64,000 nt of DNA from Rhynchopus sp. YZ270_cl-10. Lineage: Eukaryota; Euglenozoa; Diplonemea; Diplonemida; Diplonemidae. The position numbers and the translations under genes were made by a program. Location of the stretch: positions 1,612,001-1,676,000 of the forward strand of contig OZ037838.1 of NCBI GenBank assembly GCA_964035575.1, read 5' to 3'. Shown piece by piece: positions 10,553 to 20,900 of the stretch (its first letter is position 1; the number at the start of each line of letters is the position of its first letter). The notes under the pieces were generated by a model that worked only from the letters and a program-made list of their open reading frames with translations, was not told the origin of the DNA and made no database searches.

Positions 10553-11683
10553 ATGGATGTGACCTTTGTGCTGGAAGAGTCAGGCGTGACTGCGACAGTG
10601 GAGGTGCCGTGCGAGGCGGACGCTGCAGCGGCAAAGGAGGTTGCGTGCACGGCGCTTGCTGTCTCGCCTGCGTCTGTCGAGATGCGCATCGGCACGCAGG
10701 TGCTGGAGGGGACGTGCCGTCTGCAGGACACTGCGTTTGATGCAGGGGTGCAGGTTGTGCTTGCCCGCCGCTTTGCCGATATCAAGTGTCCTGCTGAGTA
10801 CAGTGCAGAGGCGCCACCTGGGAGTTGTCGGAAGCATATTAATCGTTTAACGCTGTCTCCTTGTGGAGCACTCTGCCTCTTTACACAGAATCCAGCTTAT
10901 ACCACCGGATTCGATACTGAAACCTTCAGCACTGCCTTCAGGTTCAAAGTAGACATTGAGATGTCTGGTGCGCCTGCCATCTCACGGTGCAAGACACGCT
11001 GCTACCTGGCGTGTTGGAAAGGTCTGCACGAGGTTGCGCTTCCGGGTGGGGAGGTGCTCCGCAAAGTCGACGGCCCCTCGTTCCAAGTGTTCGCGTGTGG
11101 CGGTGTTGTTGTATCCCAAGGCGAAGACGGGGTCTCTGTGTATGACGAAGACCTGACGTTGCTCCGCTCTCTCTCGCACGAAGGGTGCGGGAAGGTGGCA
11201 GTGTCGGACTGTGGTGGGTGGGTGATCACTTCCTCCTCCAGTGAGAAGAACGCACGTCTGTGGGATGTGAACACAGGTGAAGCTGTGGCATGTGTGCCTG
11301 CGGATGCGAGACACGTTGCGCTTTCACGGTCTGCCTCTGTCTTTGCTGTGGCGAGTTCTGGCAAAGTGCAGCTCTATGACTGGAGTGGTGCGGCTCTTGG
11401 CAGCTTTGCAAAGGAGCAGTATCACGTCTGTGCCGTGCAGTTCACTCCGTGTGGGAAGTACGTCGTTGTTGGGTTTGAGGATGGTGCACCATTTTTTGAT
11501 CCGTTTCGTGAGGAGTACACTCTGCACCAGTATGATGTGGCGACCATGTCTTGTGTGCGTGTGATACAGGACAGCAATGGTGTATTTGCGATATCGCCGT
11601 GTTCACGTGTGCTTGTGTTCAAGGCAGCAGGAGGTGCCGCAGGATGTGGCGCCCTTGTCACAAGGCATCTGTACCCCTACTGA
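10553..11683 (+). CDS. Ubl-propeller family copy 4, intact reference (376 aa)
   Basis: Used here as the reference. Residues 1-72 align end to end with ubiquitin in length and pattern (start MDVTFVLEESGVTATVEVP, then a helix-like DAAAAKEVACTALAV, then MRIGTQVLEG and a final strand VQVVLA). There is no terminal Gly-Gly, so it is a built-in ubiquitin-like domain, not a released modifier. A variable linker (84-98) leads to seven repeats of about 35-48 aa: blades near 99-138, 141-177, 178-212, 215-251, 253-285, 292-339 and 344-376. Blade 4 has a classic WD ending (ARLWDVNTGE) and blade 6 FTPCGKYVVV, close to the WD40 FSPDGKYL signature. No signal peptide or membrane segment. Function unknown; a scaffold or recognition role would fit the folds. 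Confidence 0.9.
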   Translation: MDVTFVLEESGVTATVEVPCEADAAAAKEVACTALAVSPASVEMRIGTQVLEGTCRLQDTAFDAGVQVVLARRFADIKCPAEYSAEAPPGSCRKHINRLTLSPCGALCLFTQNPAYTTGFDTETFSTAFRFKVDIEMSGAPAISRCKTRCYLACWKGLHEVALPGGEVLRKVDGPSFQVFACGGVVVSQGEDGVSVYDEDLTLLRSLSHEGCGKVAVSDCGGWVITSSSSEKNARLWDVNTGEAVACVPADARHVALSRSASVFAVASSGKVQLYDWSGAALGSFAKEQYHVCAVQFTPCGKYVVVGFEDGAPFFDPFREEYTLHQYDVATMSCVRVIQDSNGVFAISPCSRVLVFKAAGGAAGCGALVTRHLYPY

Positions 11684-11978
11684 GTGATGCAGTCCACCCT
11701 GTGTGGGAAGTACCTCCTCGCTGTCGCTGAGTACTGCGGTGTGTTGCGATCGTGCGTTGCATCAGTATTTGCGTTGCACCCTCGACCTACTAGCCTGTGA
11801 GGGAATTCACTTTGAGACATTTTGAGAATACGACACACCACCCTATTCCTTTCTCTTTCACTTTTGCCTTGTTTAAACCCTCGAAACTACAGACACAATG
11901 GAAATGTCTAAATACCCAAAACAAAGCAACCCACACACCTCCTCCCCAACAGAAGTGGAACAAGAAGAAGACAAAACA
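11684..11978. other. Spacer with propeller relic and class-a leader
   Basis: Positions 11,692-11,815 contain a decayed blade-6-like piece (GTGTGGGAAGTACCTCCTCG) found also at 42,912 and 55,273. It is followed by a T-rich tract and the class-a leader ending at the ATG of copy 5. Confidence 0.55.
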
Positions 11979-13109
11979 ATGGATGTGACCTTTGTGCTGG
12001 AAGAGTCAGGCGTGACTGCGACAGTGGAGGTGCCGTGCGAGGCGGACGTTGCAGCGGCAAAGGAGATTGCGTGCACGGCGCTTTCTGTCTCGCCTGCGTC
12101 TGTCGAGATGCGCATCGGCACGCAGGTGCTGGAGGGGACGTGCCGTCTGCAGGACACTGCGTTTGATGCAGGGGTGCAGGTTGTGCTTGCCCGCCGCTTT
12201 GCTGACATCAAGTGTCCTGCTGAGTACAATGTAGAGGTGCCCACTGGTGGACAGGGGCTGGATCTGATTCGTTTTTCGCTGCCTCCTTGTGGAGCACTCT
12301 GCCTCTTTACACATAAGGAAGGCTATTTCACCGTCCTCGATACAGAAACCTTCAGCCCTGCCTTCAAGTTCACAGTAGACGTTAGTGTGTGCGGTCCGCC
12401 TGCCATCTCACGGTGCAAGACACGCTGCTATCTGCCGTGTAGGGATGGTGTGCACGAGGTTGCGCTTCCGGGTGGGAATGTGCTCCGCAAACTCGACGGC
12501 CCCTCGTACTTAGTCTTCGCGTGTGGTGGTGTTGTTGTCTCCCAAGGCAAAGACGGCGTCTCTGTGTATGACGAAGACCTGACGTTGCTCCGCACTCTCT
12601 CGCACGAAGGGTGCAACCTGTGGGGCGGGAGCATGGCAGTGTCGGACTGTGGTGGGTGGGTGATCACTTCCTCCCTCAGTGAGATGAATGCACATCTGTG
12701 GGATGTGAACACAGGTGAAGATGTGGCATGTGTGCCTATGTCAAGGTGCATTGTAGCGCTGTCAAGGTCTGCCTCTGTCTTTGCTGTGGTGGACAATGTG
12801 GATGGGGCACGGAGTGTGCAGCTCTACGACTGGAGTGGTACGGCTCTTCAGAACGCCACTATGTCTGGACGTGCGGTTGGCCTGCAATTCACCCCGTGTG
12901 GGAAGTACCTTGTGGTCCGTGTACAAGAGTATGGAGCAGTATATGGAGAGCTGCACCAGTACGATGTGGCGACCATGTCCTGTGTACTTGTGATCCCTGA
13001 TGCTACCGGTGCGTCATTTACGATATCACCGTGTTCACGTGTGGTTGTGTTTGTATCATCCAACAACGCCACTATTGCGACAAGACATCTGCACCCCCAC
13101 AACGAGTGA
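11979..13109 (+). CDS. Ubl-propeller family copy 5, intact (376 aa)
   Basis: Complete copy with tail HLHPHNE, the tail class otherwise seen only in copy 11. Differences from the reference: KEIACTALSV in the ubiquitin-like helix, blade 1 starting SLPPCGALCLF, a longer blade 3-4 junction (EGCNLWGGSMAVSDCGG), and blade 5 with VDNVDGARSVQLYDWSGTAL. Blade 5 and the first 45 bp of 3' flank match copy 11, while the linker and blades 1-2 resemble copies 4 and 6. The gene is therefore a mosaic. Confidence 0.9.
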   Translation: MDVTFVLEESGVTATVEVPCEADVAAAKEIACTALSVSPASVEMRIGTQVLEGTCRLQDTAFDAGVQVVLARRFADIKCPAEYNVEVPTGGQGLDLIRFSLPPCGALCLFTHKEGYFTVLDTETFSPAFKFTVDVSVCGPPAISRCKTRCYLPCRDGVHEVALPGGNVLRKLDGPSYLVFACGGVVVSQGKDGVSVYDEDLTLLRTLSHEGCNLWGGSMAVSDCGGWVITSSLSEMNAHLWDVNTGEDVACVPMSRCIVALSRSASVFAVVDNVDGARSVQLYDWSGTALQNATMSGRAVGLQFTPCGKYLVVRVQEYGAVYGELHQYDVATMSCVLVIPDATGASFTISPCSRVVVFVSSNNATIATRHLHPHNE

Positions 13110-13543
13110 TGTTTATGCTTTGGCACCATGTGAAATGGGTGTGGTGACTTGCCCCCTTGTATACCGTGGAGGCGGAAGAACTGGTGTCGTCAACAGAAGC
13201 CTGCGTCTTGCCACCACACACCTATCCAGTGATGGCAGATCTGCATCCACGAGCAAGACACCGCAGACCACCTTGTCGCAGCCGAACACCACATTGCCTC
13301 CCGCCAGGCCGCCCTCGTCGCCCTCCACACAGAGATGTGCGCCATGGTGAGACCTATTCATGTGCTCACTGCCGTTCATTTTTGTCCTGTACCCCAGAAC
13401 TTCTACCCCAACCCAAAACAATATGTTCAAAAAACGACCCCCATCCCTCGTCCCTTCTTTCCACGTGTCCACCCTCTCAGCTCCTTCAACTGTCCACTAA
13501 ACAGAACATTCAATTGCATCACACCAACAGAACTCTTGAAACA
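13110..13543. other. Spacer between copies 5 and 6
   Basis: The first 45 bp repeat the 3' flank of copy 11. The rest (a pyrimidine-rich stretch with CTTTCCACGTGTCCACCCTC) is not repeated elsewhere in the window and holds no convincing gene. The open frame here is simply continuous with copy 6 upstream of its ATG. Confidence 0.5.
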
Positions 13544-14683
13544 ATGATGGATGTGACCTTTGTGCTGGAAGAGTCAGGCGTGACTGCGACAGTGGAGGTG
13601 CCGTGCGAAGCAAACGTTGCAGCGGCAAAGGAGGTTGCGTGCACGGCGCTTGCTGTCTCGCCTGCGTCTGTCGAGATGCGCATCGGCACGCAGGTGCTGG
13701 AGGGGACGTGCCGTCTGCAGGACACTGCGTTTGATGCAGGAGTGCAGGTTGTGCTTGCCCGCCCTCGCTTTGCCGACATCAAGTGTCCTGCTGAGTACAG
13801 TGTAGAGTCGCCACCTGGAAGGCCAACTGGTGGGCATCGGAAGAATCTGAATCGTTTAACGCTGTCTCCTTGTGGAGCACTCTGCCTCTTTACACAGAGG
13901 CCAGGTCATGTGACAGGCTTCGATACAGAAACCTTCAACCCTGCCTTCAAGTTCGAAGTAGACCTCGAGGTGCGCGGTGTGCCTGCCATCTCACGGTGCA
14001 AGACACGCTGCTACCTGCCGTGCTGGGAAGGTATGTACGAGGTTGCGCTTCCGGGTGGGAATGTGCTCCGCAAAGTCGATGGCCCCTCCTCCTCAGTGTT
14101 CGCGTGTGGCGGTGTTGTTGTATCCCTTGGCGAAAGGAGCGTCTCTGTGTATGACGAAGACCTGACGTTGCTCCACACTCTCTCGCACAAGGGGTGCGCC
14201 CAGTGGTGCGGGAACGTGGTAGTCTCTGACTGTGGTGGGTGGATAATCACCCCCTCCCTCAGTGAGATGAATGCACGTCTGTGGGATGTGAACACAGGTG
14301 AAGATGTGGCATGTGTGCCTGCGGATGGGAGTCATGTAGCGCTTTCACGGTGTGCCTCTGTCTTTGCTGTGGTGTGCTCTGACAAAGTGCAGCTCTACGA
14401 CTGGAGTGGTGCGGCTCTTGGCAGCTGTGAAAAGGAGCAGTCTCGCGTCTGTGCCGTGCAGTTCACTCCATGTGGGAAGTACGTCGTTGTTGACTTTGTA
14501 CGTGGTGAACTATTTTGTGAAGAGTACACTCTGCACCAGTATGATGTGGCGACCATGTCCTGTGTGCGTACGTTCCCGGACGTCGCTCCCTTGGCATTTG
14601 CGATATCGCCGTGTTCACGTGTGGTACTATTTACGAACTTGGGACGAGACACTATTGTGACGAGGCATCTGTACCCCTACTGA
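13544..14683 (+). CDS. Ubl-propeller family copy 6, intact (379 aa)
   Basis: The frame starts at ATGATG (13,544 or 13,547) after CTCTTGAAACA, a leader piece that reappears fused inside the first codons of copy 12. It has the ubiquitin-like domain with EANVAAAKEV, the RP insertion (ARPRFADIKC), a long linker (SVESPPGRPTGGHRKNLNR) and seven blades with tail HLYPY. Blades 5 and 6 (VQLYDWSGAALGSCEKEQ, VCAVQFTPCGKYVVV) match copies 4 and 7, but blade 3 (LGERSVSVYDEDLTLLHTL) is its own. Confidence 0.9.
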   Translation: MMDVTFVLEESGVTATVEVPCEANVAAAKEVACTALAVSPASVEMRIGTQVLEGTCRLQDTAFDAGVQVVLARPRFADIKCPAEYSVESPPGRPTGGHRKNLNRLTLSPCGALCLFTQRPGHVTGFDTETFNPAFKFEVDLEVRGVPAISRCKTRCYLPCWEGMYEVALPGGNVLRKVDGPSSSVFACGGVVVSLGERSVSVYDEDLTLLHTLSHKGCAQWCGNVVVSDCGGWIITPSLSEMNARLWDVNTGEDVACVPADGSHVALSRCASVFAVVCSDKVQLYDWSGAALGSCEKEQSRVCAVQFTPCGKYVVVDFVRGELFCEEYTLHQYDVATMSCVRTFPDVAPLAFAISPCSRVVLFTNLGRDTIVTRHLYPY

Positions 14684-15191
14684 GTGATGTTTTGCGAGAG
14701 GTTGTGTTTGTGCAGCTTCTCGCAGGCCGTCCACCCCAGAAGCACCTCCTCGCTGTCGCTGGGCAATTGCATCAGTGTTCGTTTCACTCCCCCCTGAATG
14801 CGTATCGCACTCTACCTCGCTACTACATTCATGTAAGGAGGATTGGCCTGGAAGGTGCTCCACATAGCTGCTCTTAAGGGTCGTGGTGGTCTATGTGAGG
14901 TGCGTTCATTGTTGCGAAGGTGTCTCGGGGGAGATGTGTTCCGTATTGTGAACACCTGAAGTGTCAAATGAAGAATAGCACCGCACCCACCTCGTACCTC
15001 CCTCTCGTAGCCTTCTAGCCTGTGAGGGAATTCAGTTTCAGATATCTTGAGGATAACTTTATCTTTTTTTACTCGTTAAAACCCTCTTCTGTTGGTGGAA
15101 ACTACAGACACAACGAAACCATCGCAATGACACAAAACAACCCACACCTCATCTCCTCCCAACAGAGGTGGAACAAGAAGAAGACAAAACA
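14684..15191. other. Spacer between copies 6 and 7
   Basis: The 3' flank of the YPY class (GTGATGTTTTGCGAGAGGTT) is followed by a relic CACCTCCTCGCTGTCGCTG, unmatched DNA, and a T-rich tract before the class-a leader. No gene seen. Confidence 0.5.
15147..15191 (+). promoter_or_regulatory. Class-a leader with splice-acceptor-like site
   Basis: ACCTCATCTCCTCCCAACAG followed by 26 nt (AGGTGGAACAAGAAGAAGAC plus AAAACA) precedes the ATG of copy 7. Near-identical leaders precede copies 4, 5, 8, 9, 10, 12 and 13. The pyrimidine-rich stretch ending in CAG looks like a 3' splice site. With no upstream exon visible, trans-splicing of a leader RNA is one explanation. Confidence 0.5.
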
Positions 15192-16349
15192 ATGGATGTG
15201 ACCTTTGTGCTGGAAGAGTCAGGAGTGACTGCGACAGTGGAGGTGCCGTGCGAGGCGGACGTTGCAGCGGCAAAGGAGGTTGCGTGCACGGCGCTTGCTG
15301 TCTCGCCTGCGTCTGTCGAGATGCGCATCGGCACGCAGGTGCTGGAGGGGACGTGCCGTCTGCAGGACACTGCGTTTGATGCAGGGGTGCAGGTTGTGCT
15401 TGCCCGCCGCTTTGCTGACATCAAGTGTCCTGCTGTGCACAGTCTGTCGGAAAACTTTCGTAACTTGCGTAACTCCTCGTTGTCTCCTTGTGGAACGCTC
15501 TGTCTCTATTTCCACTCGAAAGATTACAATATCTGTGCCGGCGTCGGCTTTGACACAGAAACCTTCGAGACTGCCTTCAAGTTTGAAATCGTACTTGGTG
15601 GGCTTGGTCCAGCTGCCATCTCACGGTGCAAGACACACTGCTACATGGCATTTAGGCATTATCTTGCTAAGGTTGCCCTTCCGGGTGGGGAGGTGGTCCG
15701 CAAAGTCGAAGGCCTCTCGACGTCGGTGTTCGCGTCTGGCGGTGTTGTTGTCTCGCAGGGCACAGCTGGCGTCTCTGTGTATGACGAAGACCTGACGTTG
15801 CTCCGCACTCTCTCGCACGAAGGGTGCAACGAGGGGACCGACGTGGCAGTCTCTGACTGTGGTGGGTGGGTGATCACCTCCTCCTTCACGGAGCAAAACG
15901 CACGTCTGTGGGATGTGAACACAGGTGAAGCTGTGGCATGTGTGCCTGCGGATGGGTGGGGTGCAGTGGCGCTTTCACGGTCTGCCTCTGTCTTTGCTGT
16001 GAAGTGGTCTGGCAAAGTGCAGCTCTATGACTGGAGTGGTGCGGCTCTTGGCAGCTTTGCAAAGGAGCAGTCTCGCGTCTTTGCCGTGCAGTTCACTCCG
16101 TGTGGGAAGTACGTCGTTGCTGGGTCTGTGAGTGGTGAGTATGACGGTTCTGAAGAGTGCACCCTGCACCAGTATGATGTGGCGACCATGTCCTGTGTCC
16201 ATGTGATACCAAATGCCAACCAAGCTATGTTTGCGATATCGCCGTGTTCACATGTGGTTTTGTTTGAGTCAGGAGAAAGTGACGACCTTGTGTCACAGCA
16301 TCTGTACCCCTACTTGAGTGATGTTTCGGAAGAAAACAGAGAAGAGTAG
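15192..16349 (+). CDS. Ubl-propeller family copy 7, intact with extended tail (385 aa)
   Basis: Complete copy whose linker and blade 1 (HSLSENFRNLRNSSLSPCGT) differ strongly from its neighbours and resemble only copy 18, as does blade 2 (CYMAFRHYLAKVALPGGEV). The C-terminus reads LYPYLSDVSEENREE. Compared with the YPY copies there is one extra T in the stop region (TACTTGAG instead of TACTGAG), which opens the frame for about 11 more residues to a TAG. Copy 18 has the same change, so the two share ancestry. A decayed blade piece follows the stop. Confidence 0.9.
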   Translation: MDVTFVLEESGVTATVEVPCEADVAAAKEVACTALAVSPASVEMRIGTQVLEGTCRLQDTAFDAGVQVVLARRFADIKCPAVHSLSENFRNLRNSSLSPCGTLCLYFHSKDYNICAGVGFDTETFETAFKFEIVLGGLGPAAISRCKTHCYMAFRHYLAKVALPGGEVVRKVEGLSTSVFASGGVVVSQGTAGVSVYDEDLTLLRTLSHEGCNEGTDVAVSDCGGWVITSSFTEQNARLWDVNTGEAVACVPADGWGAVALSRSASVFAVKWSGKVQLYDWSGAALGSFAKEQSRVFAVQFTPCGKYVVAGSVSGEYDGSEECTLHQYDVATMSCVHVIPNANQAMFAISPCSHVVLFESGESDDLVSQHLYPYLSDVSEENREE

Positions 16350-16352
16350 CCC

Positions 16353-16440
16353 TCATGAGCACAACAGCGTGCAGCTCTATGATTGTAGCAGTGCGGCTCT
16401 TTGCAGCTTTGATGAAGCATGGGCACGTCTGGACGCGTAT
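16353..16440 (+). pseudogene. Relic of propeller blade 5
   Basis: A fragment reading roughly HNSVQLYDCSSAALCSFDEA, recognisable as the VQLYDWSGAALGSF strand of blade 5. It has no start and no neighbouring blades. The same relic occurs at 42,833 and at the right edge of the window (63,953), each time after a family copy. Confidence 0.7.
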
Positions 16441-16766
16441 CCTCCTCTCACCCGTACTTCAGGACGCGCGTTTTGGGGGTTTTCGGGACTTTTGGGGTTT
16501 GAAAAAAAAGGATGAACGGAAGAAACTACTGATGGACTGAGCGATCAACAAACAATGAATAAATAAAGATGGGAGGTATTTCATTTTTATATTTTGCGGG
16601 TAACGACACACCACAGTATTCCTCACTTCACTTTTTTATTGTTCAAACCCTCGTTTGTTCTGTGCTGGTAGAATTGACAACAACGAAAACATCACAAACA
16701 CACAAAACAAAGCAACCCACACCTCATCTCCTCCCAACAGAGGTGGAACAAGAAGAAGACAACACA
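16441..16766. other. Spacer before copy 8
   Basis: A GC-rich run (CGCGCGTTTTGGGGGTTTTC) is followed by AT-rich DNA and the class-a leader of copy 8 (CAG near 16,738-16,740). No gene seen. Confidence 0.45.
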
Positions 16767-17326
16767 ATGGATGTGACCTTTGTGCTGGAAGAGTCAGGCG
16801 TGACTGCGACAGTGGAGGTGCCGTGCGAGGCGGACGTTGCAGCGGCAAAGGAGGTTGCGTGCACGGCGCTTGCTGTCTCGCCTGCGTCTGTCAAGATGCG
16901 CATCGGCACGCAGGTGCTGGAGGGGACGTGCCGTCTGCAGGACACTGCGTTTGATGCAGGGGTGCAGGTTGTGCTTGCCCGCCGCTTTGCCGACATCAAG
17001 TGTCCTGCTGAGTACACTGTACCACCGCATACGGAACACTTTTTTTTGTCGCTGTCTTCTTGTGGAACACTTTGCGTTTATTCCCATAATGGCGTGTCCA
17101 CGCGTGTTGGTGGCTTCAACACGGAAACCTTCGAGACTGCGTTTGAGTTGGAAATCGATTTATCTGGTCGAGGTCCGCCTGTCATCTCTCGATGCAAGAC
17201 ACGCTGCTACATGGCGTGCAAGGAAGGTCTGCACGAGGTTGCGCTTCCGGGTGGGGAGGTGCTCCGCAAAGTCGACGGCAACTCAATAGCAGTGTTCGCG
17301 TGTGGTGGTGTTGTTGTCTCCCAAGG
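16767..17326 (+). pseudogene. Ubl-propeller family copy 8, 5' part, cut by element E1
   Basis: From ATG 16,767 the ubiquitin-like domain, linker, blades 1 and 2 and the start of blade 3 are intact (last family residues ACGGVVVSQG). At 17,327 the sequence changes abruptly to the left end of element E1. The last seven bases before it, CCCAAGG (17,320-17,326), recur at 42,114-42,120. After that point blade 3 resumes with GEDGVSVYDEDLTLL. The near-perfect match of both halves to copies 9 and 12 shows that the insertion is recent relative to the divergence of the family. Confidence 0.95.
17320..17326. repeat. 7-bp target duplication of E1, left
   Basis: CCCAAGG, repeated at 42,114-42,120. Copy 12 shows the uninterrupted site (GTCTCCCAAGGTGAAGACGG), containing CCCAAGG once. 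Confidence 0.95.
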
Positions 17327-17885
17327 TAGGGGGTCTCCTGGTCAGTACATTAGCTGTCCGAAAAATTAGTAAATAAATAAAAAATGCTCTATGTGCTCAG
17401 AAACGGCACAGGGGTCCCCCAGAAAACATTTTCTGCACAATTCGTCACAACCCGCACTGGATTAGTGCCTTTTTTTGGGCCTAAAATTCAAAAATTCAAA
17501 AATGGCTTTGTACAAGGGCGTTTTTTGCGTGTTTTTTCATGATTTTTCAAAGTCGCCAAAAATCATGTAAAATACGGCTTCCCACCCAACATTCTCCCCA
17601 CAGCGTCGTTCTGACACCCATATGCCCCAAAAAAACAGGTTTTTTTATATTTTTTTCCACACCCAATGCATCATAAAAAATACACATTTCCACCAAACTC
17701 TACTAACCCACCGCACCCACAGAAAAATTTCTTAACTATGTGTACCTAAGTGTTCAAAGCGACGCGTTTTTAAAAAAAAGTAAAACAAAATCATAAAAAA
17801 TGGGGTAAAACGCCACCTGGGGTCACAAGGCCCAGGCTCCTACCTTTACAGGTAGGGGAGCTGTTGAGTGACCCATCGGAAAATG
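17327..17885 (+). repeat. E1 left-terminal conserved region
   Basis: This region is highly similar to 26,425-26,965 (E4). It is more diverged from 24,392-24,940 (E3), yet shared phrases such as TTTTTCATGATTTTTCAAAG and CCCACCCAACATTCTC stay in the same order. E2 keeps only the first 80 bp or so. No reading frame is conserved, so the constraint is probably on DNA or RNA sequence. Confidence 0.85.
17837..17860. repeat. Hairpin block next to the 122-bp array (E1)
   Basis: CTCCTACCT, loop TTAC, AGGTAGGGG forms a 9-bp stem with one mismatch pairing. It is embedded in a conserved block from GGGGTAAAACGCCACCTGGG to TGAGTGACCCATCGGA. The same block is at 24,897-24,920 (E3) and 26,921-26,943 (E4), each time just before the array begins. 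Confidence 0.8.
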
Positions 17886-17908
17886 GGTCAATGTCTATTC
17901 ATGAAATC

Positions 17909-20900
17909 TTTTGAGCCGTACTGTATTGTGCCAATTGGTCGCCAGCTAAAATGTCACTAATCAAACCAGTCTTTACATCTGTAACCTGTCTTATGGGTGC
18001 ATGCTGCGTGCGCTGGCTGCAATTGCGATATTTTGAGTCGAATTATATTGTACTAATTGGTCGCCAGCTAAAATGTCACTATTCGAACCAGTTCTGTCTT
18101 CTGTAACGTGTGTTATGGGTGTATGCTGCGTGCGCTGGCTGCAATTGCGATATTTTGATTCAAATTGTATTGTACTAATTGGTCGCCAGCTAAAATGTCA
18201 CTATTCGAACCAGTTCTCACATCTGTAACCTGTCTTATGGGTGTATGCTGCGTGCGCTGGCTGCAATTGCGATATTTTGAGTCGAATTATATTGTACTAA
18301 TTGGTCGCCAGCTAAAATGTCACTATTCGAACCAGTTCTCACATCTGTAACCTGTCTTATGGGTGCATGCTGCGTGCGCTGGCTGCAATTGCGATATTTT
18401 GAGTCGAATTATATTGTACTAATTGGTCGCCAGCTAAAATGTCACTATTCGAACCAGTTCTCACATCTGTAACCTGTCTTATGGGTGTATGCTGCGTGCG
18501 CTGGCTGCAATTGCGATATTTTGAGTCGAATTATATTGTACTAATTGGTCGCCAGCTAAAATGTCACTATTCGAACCAGTTCTCACATCTGTAACCTGTC
18601 TTATGGGTGCATGCTGCGTGCGCTGGCTGCAATTGCGATATTTTGAGTCGAATTATATTGTACTAATTGGTCGCCAGCTAAAATGTCACTATTCGAACCA
18701 GTTCTGTCTTCTGTAACGTGTGTTATGGGTGTATGCTGCGTGCGCTGGCTGCAATTGCGATATTTTGATTCAAATTGTATTGTACTAATTGGTCGCCAGC
18801 TAAAATGTCACTATTCGAACCAGTTCTCACATCTGTAACCTGTCTTATGGGTGCATGCTGCGTGCGCTGGCTGCAATTGCGATATTTTGATTCAAATTGT
18901 ATTGTACTAATTGGTCGCCAGCTAAAATGTCACTATTCGAACCAGTTCTCACATCTGTAACCTGTCTTATGGGTGCATGCTGCGTGCGCTGGCTGCAATT
19001 GCGATATTTTGAGTCGAATTATATTGTACTAATTGGTCGCCAGCTAAAATGTCACTATTCGAACCAGTTCTGTCTTCTGTAACGTGTGTTATGGGTGTAT
19101 GCTGCGTGCGCTGGCTGCAATTGCGATATTTTGATTCAAATTGTATTGTACTAATTGGTCGCCAGCTAAAATGTCACTATTCGAACCAGTTCTCACATCT
19201 GTAACCTGTCTTATGGGTGCATGCTGCGTGCGCTGGCTGCAATAGTGATATATAGATTCAAATTGTAATGTACTAATTGGTCGCCAGCTAAAATGTCACT
19301 ATTCGAACCAGTTCTGTCTTCTGTAACCTGTCTTACGGGTGCATGCTGCGTGCGCTGGCTGTAATTGCGATACTTTGAGTCAGATTGTATTGTACTAATT
19401 GGTCGCCAGCTAAAATGTCACTATTCGACCTAGTTCTCACATCTGTAACGTGTCTTATGGGTGTATGCTGCGTGCGCTGGCTGCAATAGTGATATATAGA
19501 TTCAAATTGTAATGTACTAATTGGTCGCCAGCTAAAATGTCACTATTCGAACCAGTTCTCACATCTGTAACCTGTCTTATGGGTGCATGCTGCGTGCGCT
19601 GGCTGTAATTGCGATATTTTGAGTCGAATTGTATTGTACTAATTGGTCGCCAGCTAAAATGTCACTATTCGAACCAGTTCTCACATCTGTAACGTGTCTT
19701 ATGGGTGTATGCTGCGTGCGCTGGCTGCAATAGTGATATATAGATTCAAATTGTAATGTACTAATTGGTCGCCAGCTAAAATGTCACTATTCGAACCAGT
19801 TCTCACATCTGTAACCTGTCTTATGGGTGCATGCTGCGTGCGCTGGCTGCAATTGCGATATTTTGAGTCGAATTGTATTGTACTAATTGGTCGCCAGCTA
19901 AAATGTCACTATTCGAACCAGTTCTGTCTTCTGTAACGTGTGTTATGGGTGTATGCTGCGTGCGCTGGCTGCAATTGCGATATTTTGAGCCGAATTGTAT
20001 TGTACTAATTGGTCGCCAGCTAAAATGTCACTATTCGAACCAGTTCTCACATCTGTAACGTGTCTTATGGGTGCATGCTGCGTGCGCTGGCTGCAATTGC
20101 GATATTTTGAGTCAAATTGTAATGTACTAATTGGTCGCCAGCTAAAATGTCACTATTCGAACCAGTTCTGTCTTCTGTAACGTGTGTTATGGGTGTATGC
20201 TGCGTGCGCTGGCTGCAATTGCGATATTTTGAGCCGAATTGTATTGTACTAATTGGTCGCCAGCTAAAATGTCACTATTCGAACCAGTTCTGTCTTCTGT
20301 AACGTGTGTTATGGGTGTATGCTGCGTGCGCTGGCTGCAATTGCGATATTTTGAGTCGAATTGTATTGTACTAATTGGTCGCCAGCTAAAATGTCACTAT
20401 TCGAACCAGTTCTGTCTTCTGTAACGTGTCTTATGGGTGTATGCTGCGTGCGCTGGCTGCAATTGCGATATTTTGATTCAAATTGTATTGTGCTAATTGG
20501 TCGCCAGCCAAAATGTCACTTTTCGAACCAGTTCTTAGATCTGTATCCTGTCTTATGGGTGCATGCTGCGTGCGCTGGCTGCAATAGTGATATATAGATT
20601 CAAATTGTAATGTACTAATTGGTCGCCAGCTAAAATGTCACTATTCGAACCAGTTCTGTCTTCTGTAACCTGTCTTATGGGTGCATGCTGCGTGCGCTGG
20701 CTGTAATTGCGATACTTTGAGTCAGATTGTATTGTACTAATTGGTCGCCAGCTAAAATGTCACTATTCGACCTAGTTCTCACATCTGTAACGTGTCTTAT
20801 GGGTGTATGCTGCGTGCGCTGGCTGCACTTGCAATATTTTGAGTCAGATTGTATTGTACTAATTGCTCGCCAGCTAAAATGTGACTATTCGAACTAGTTC

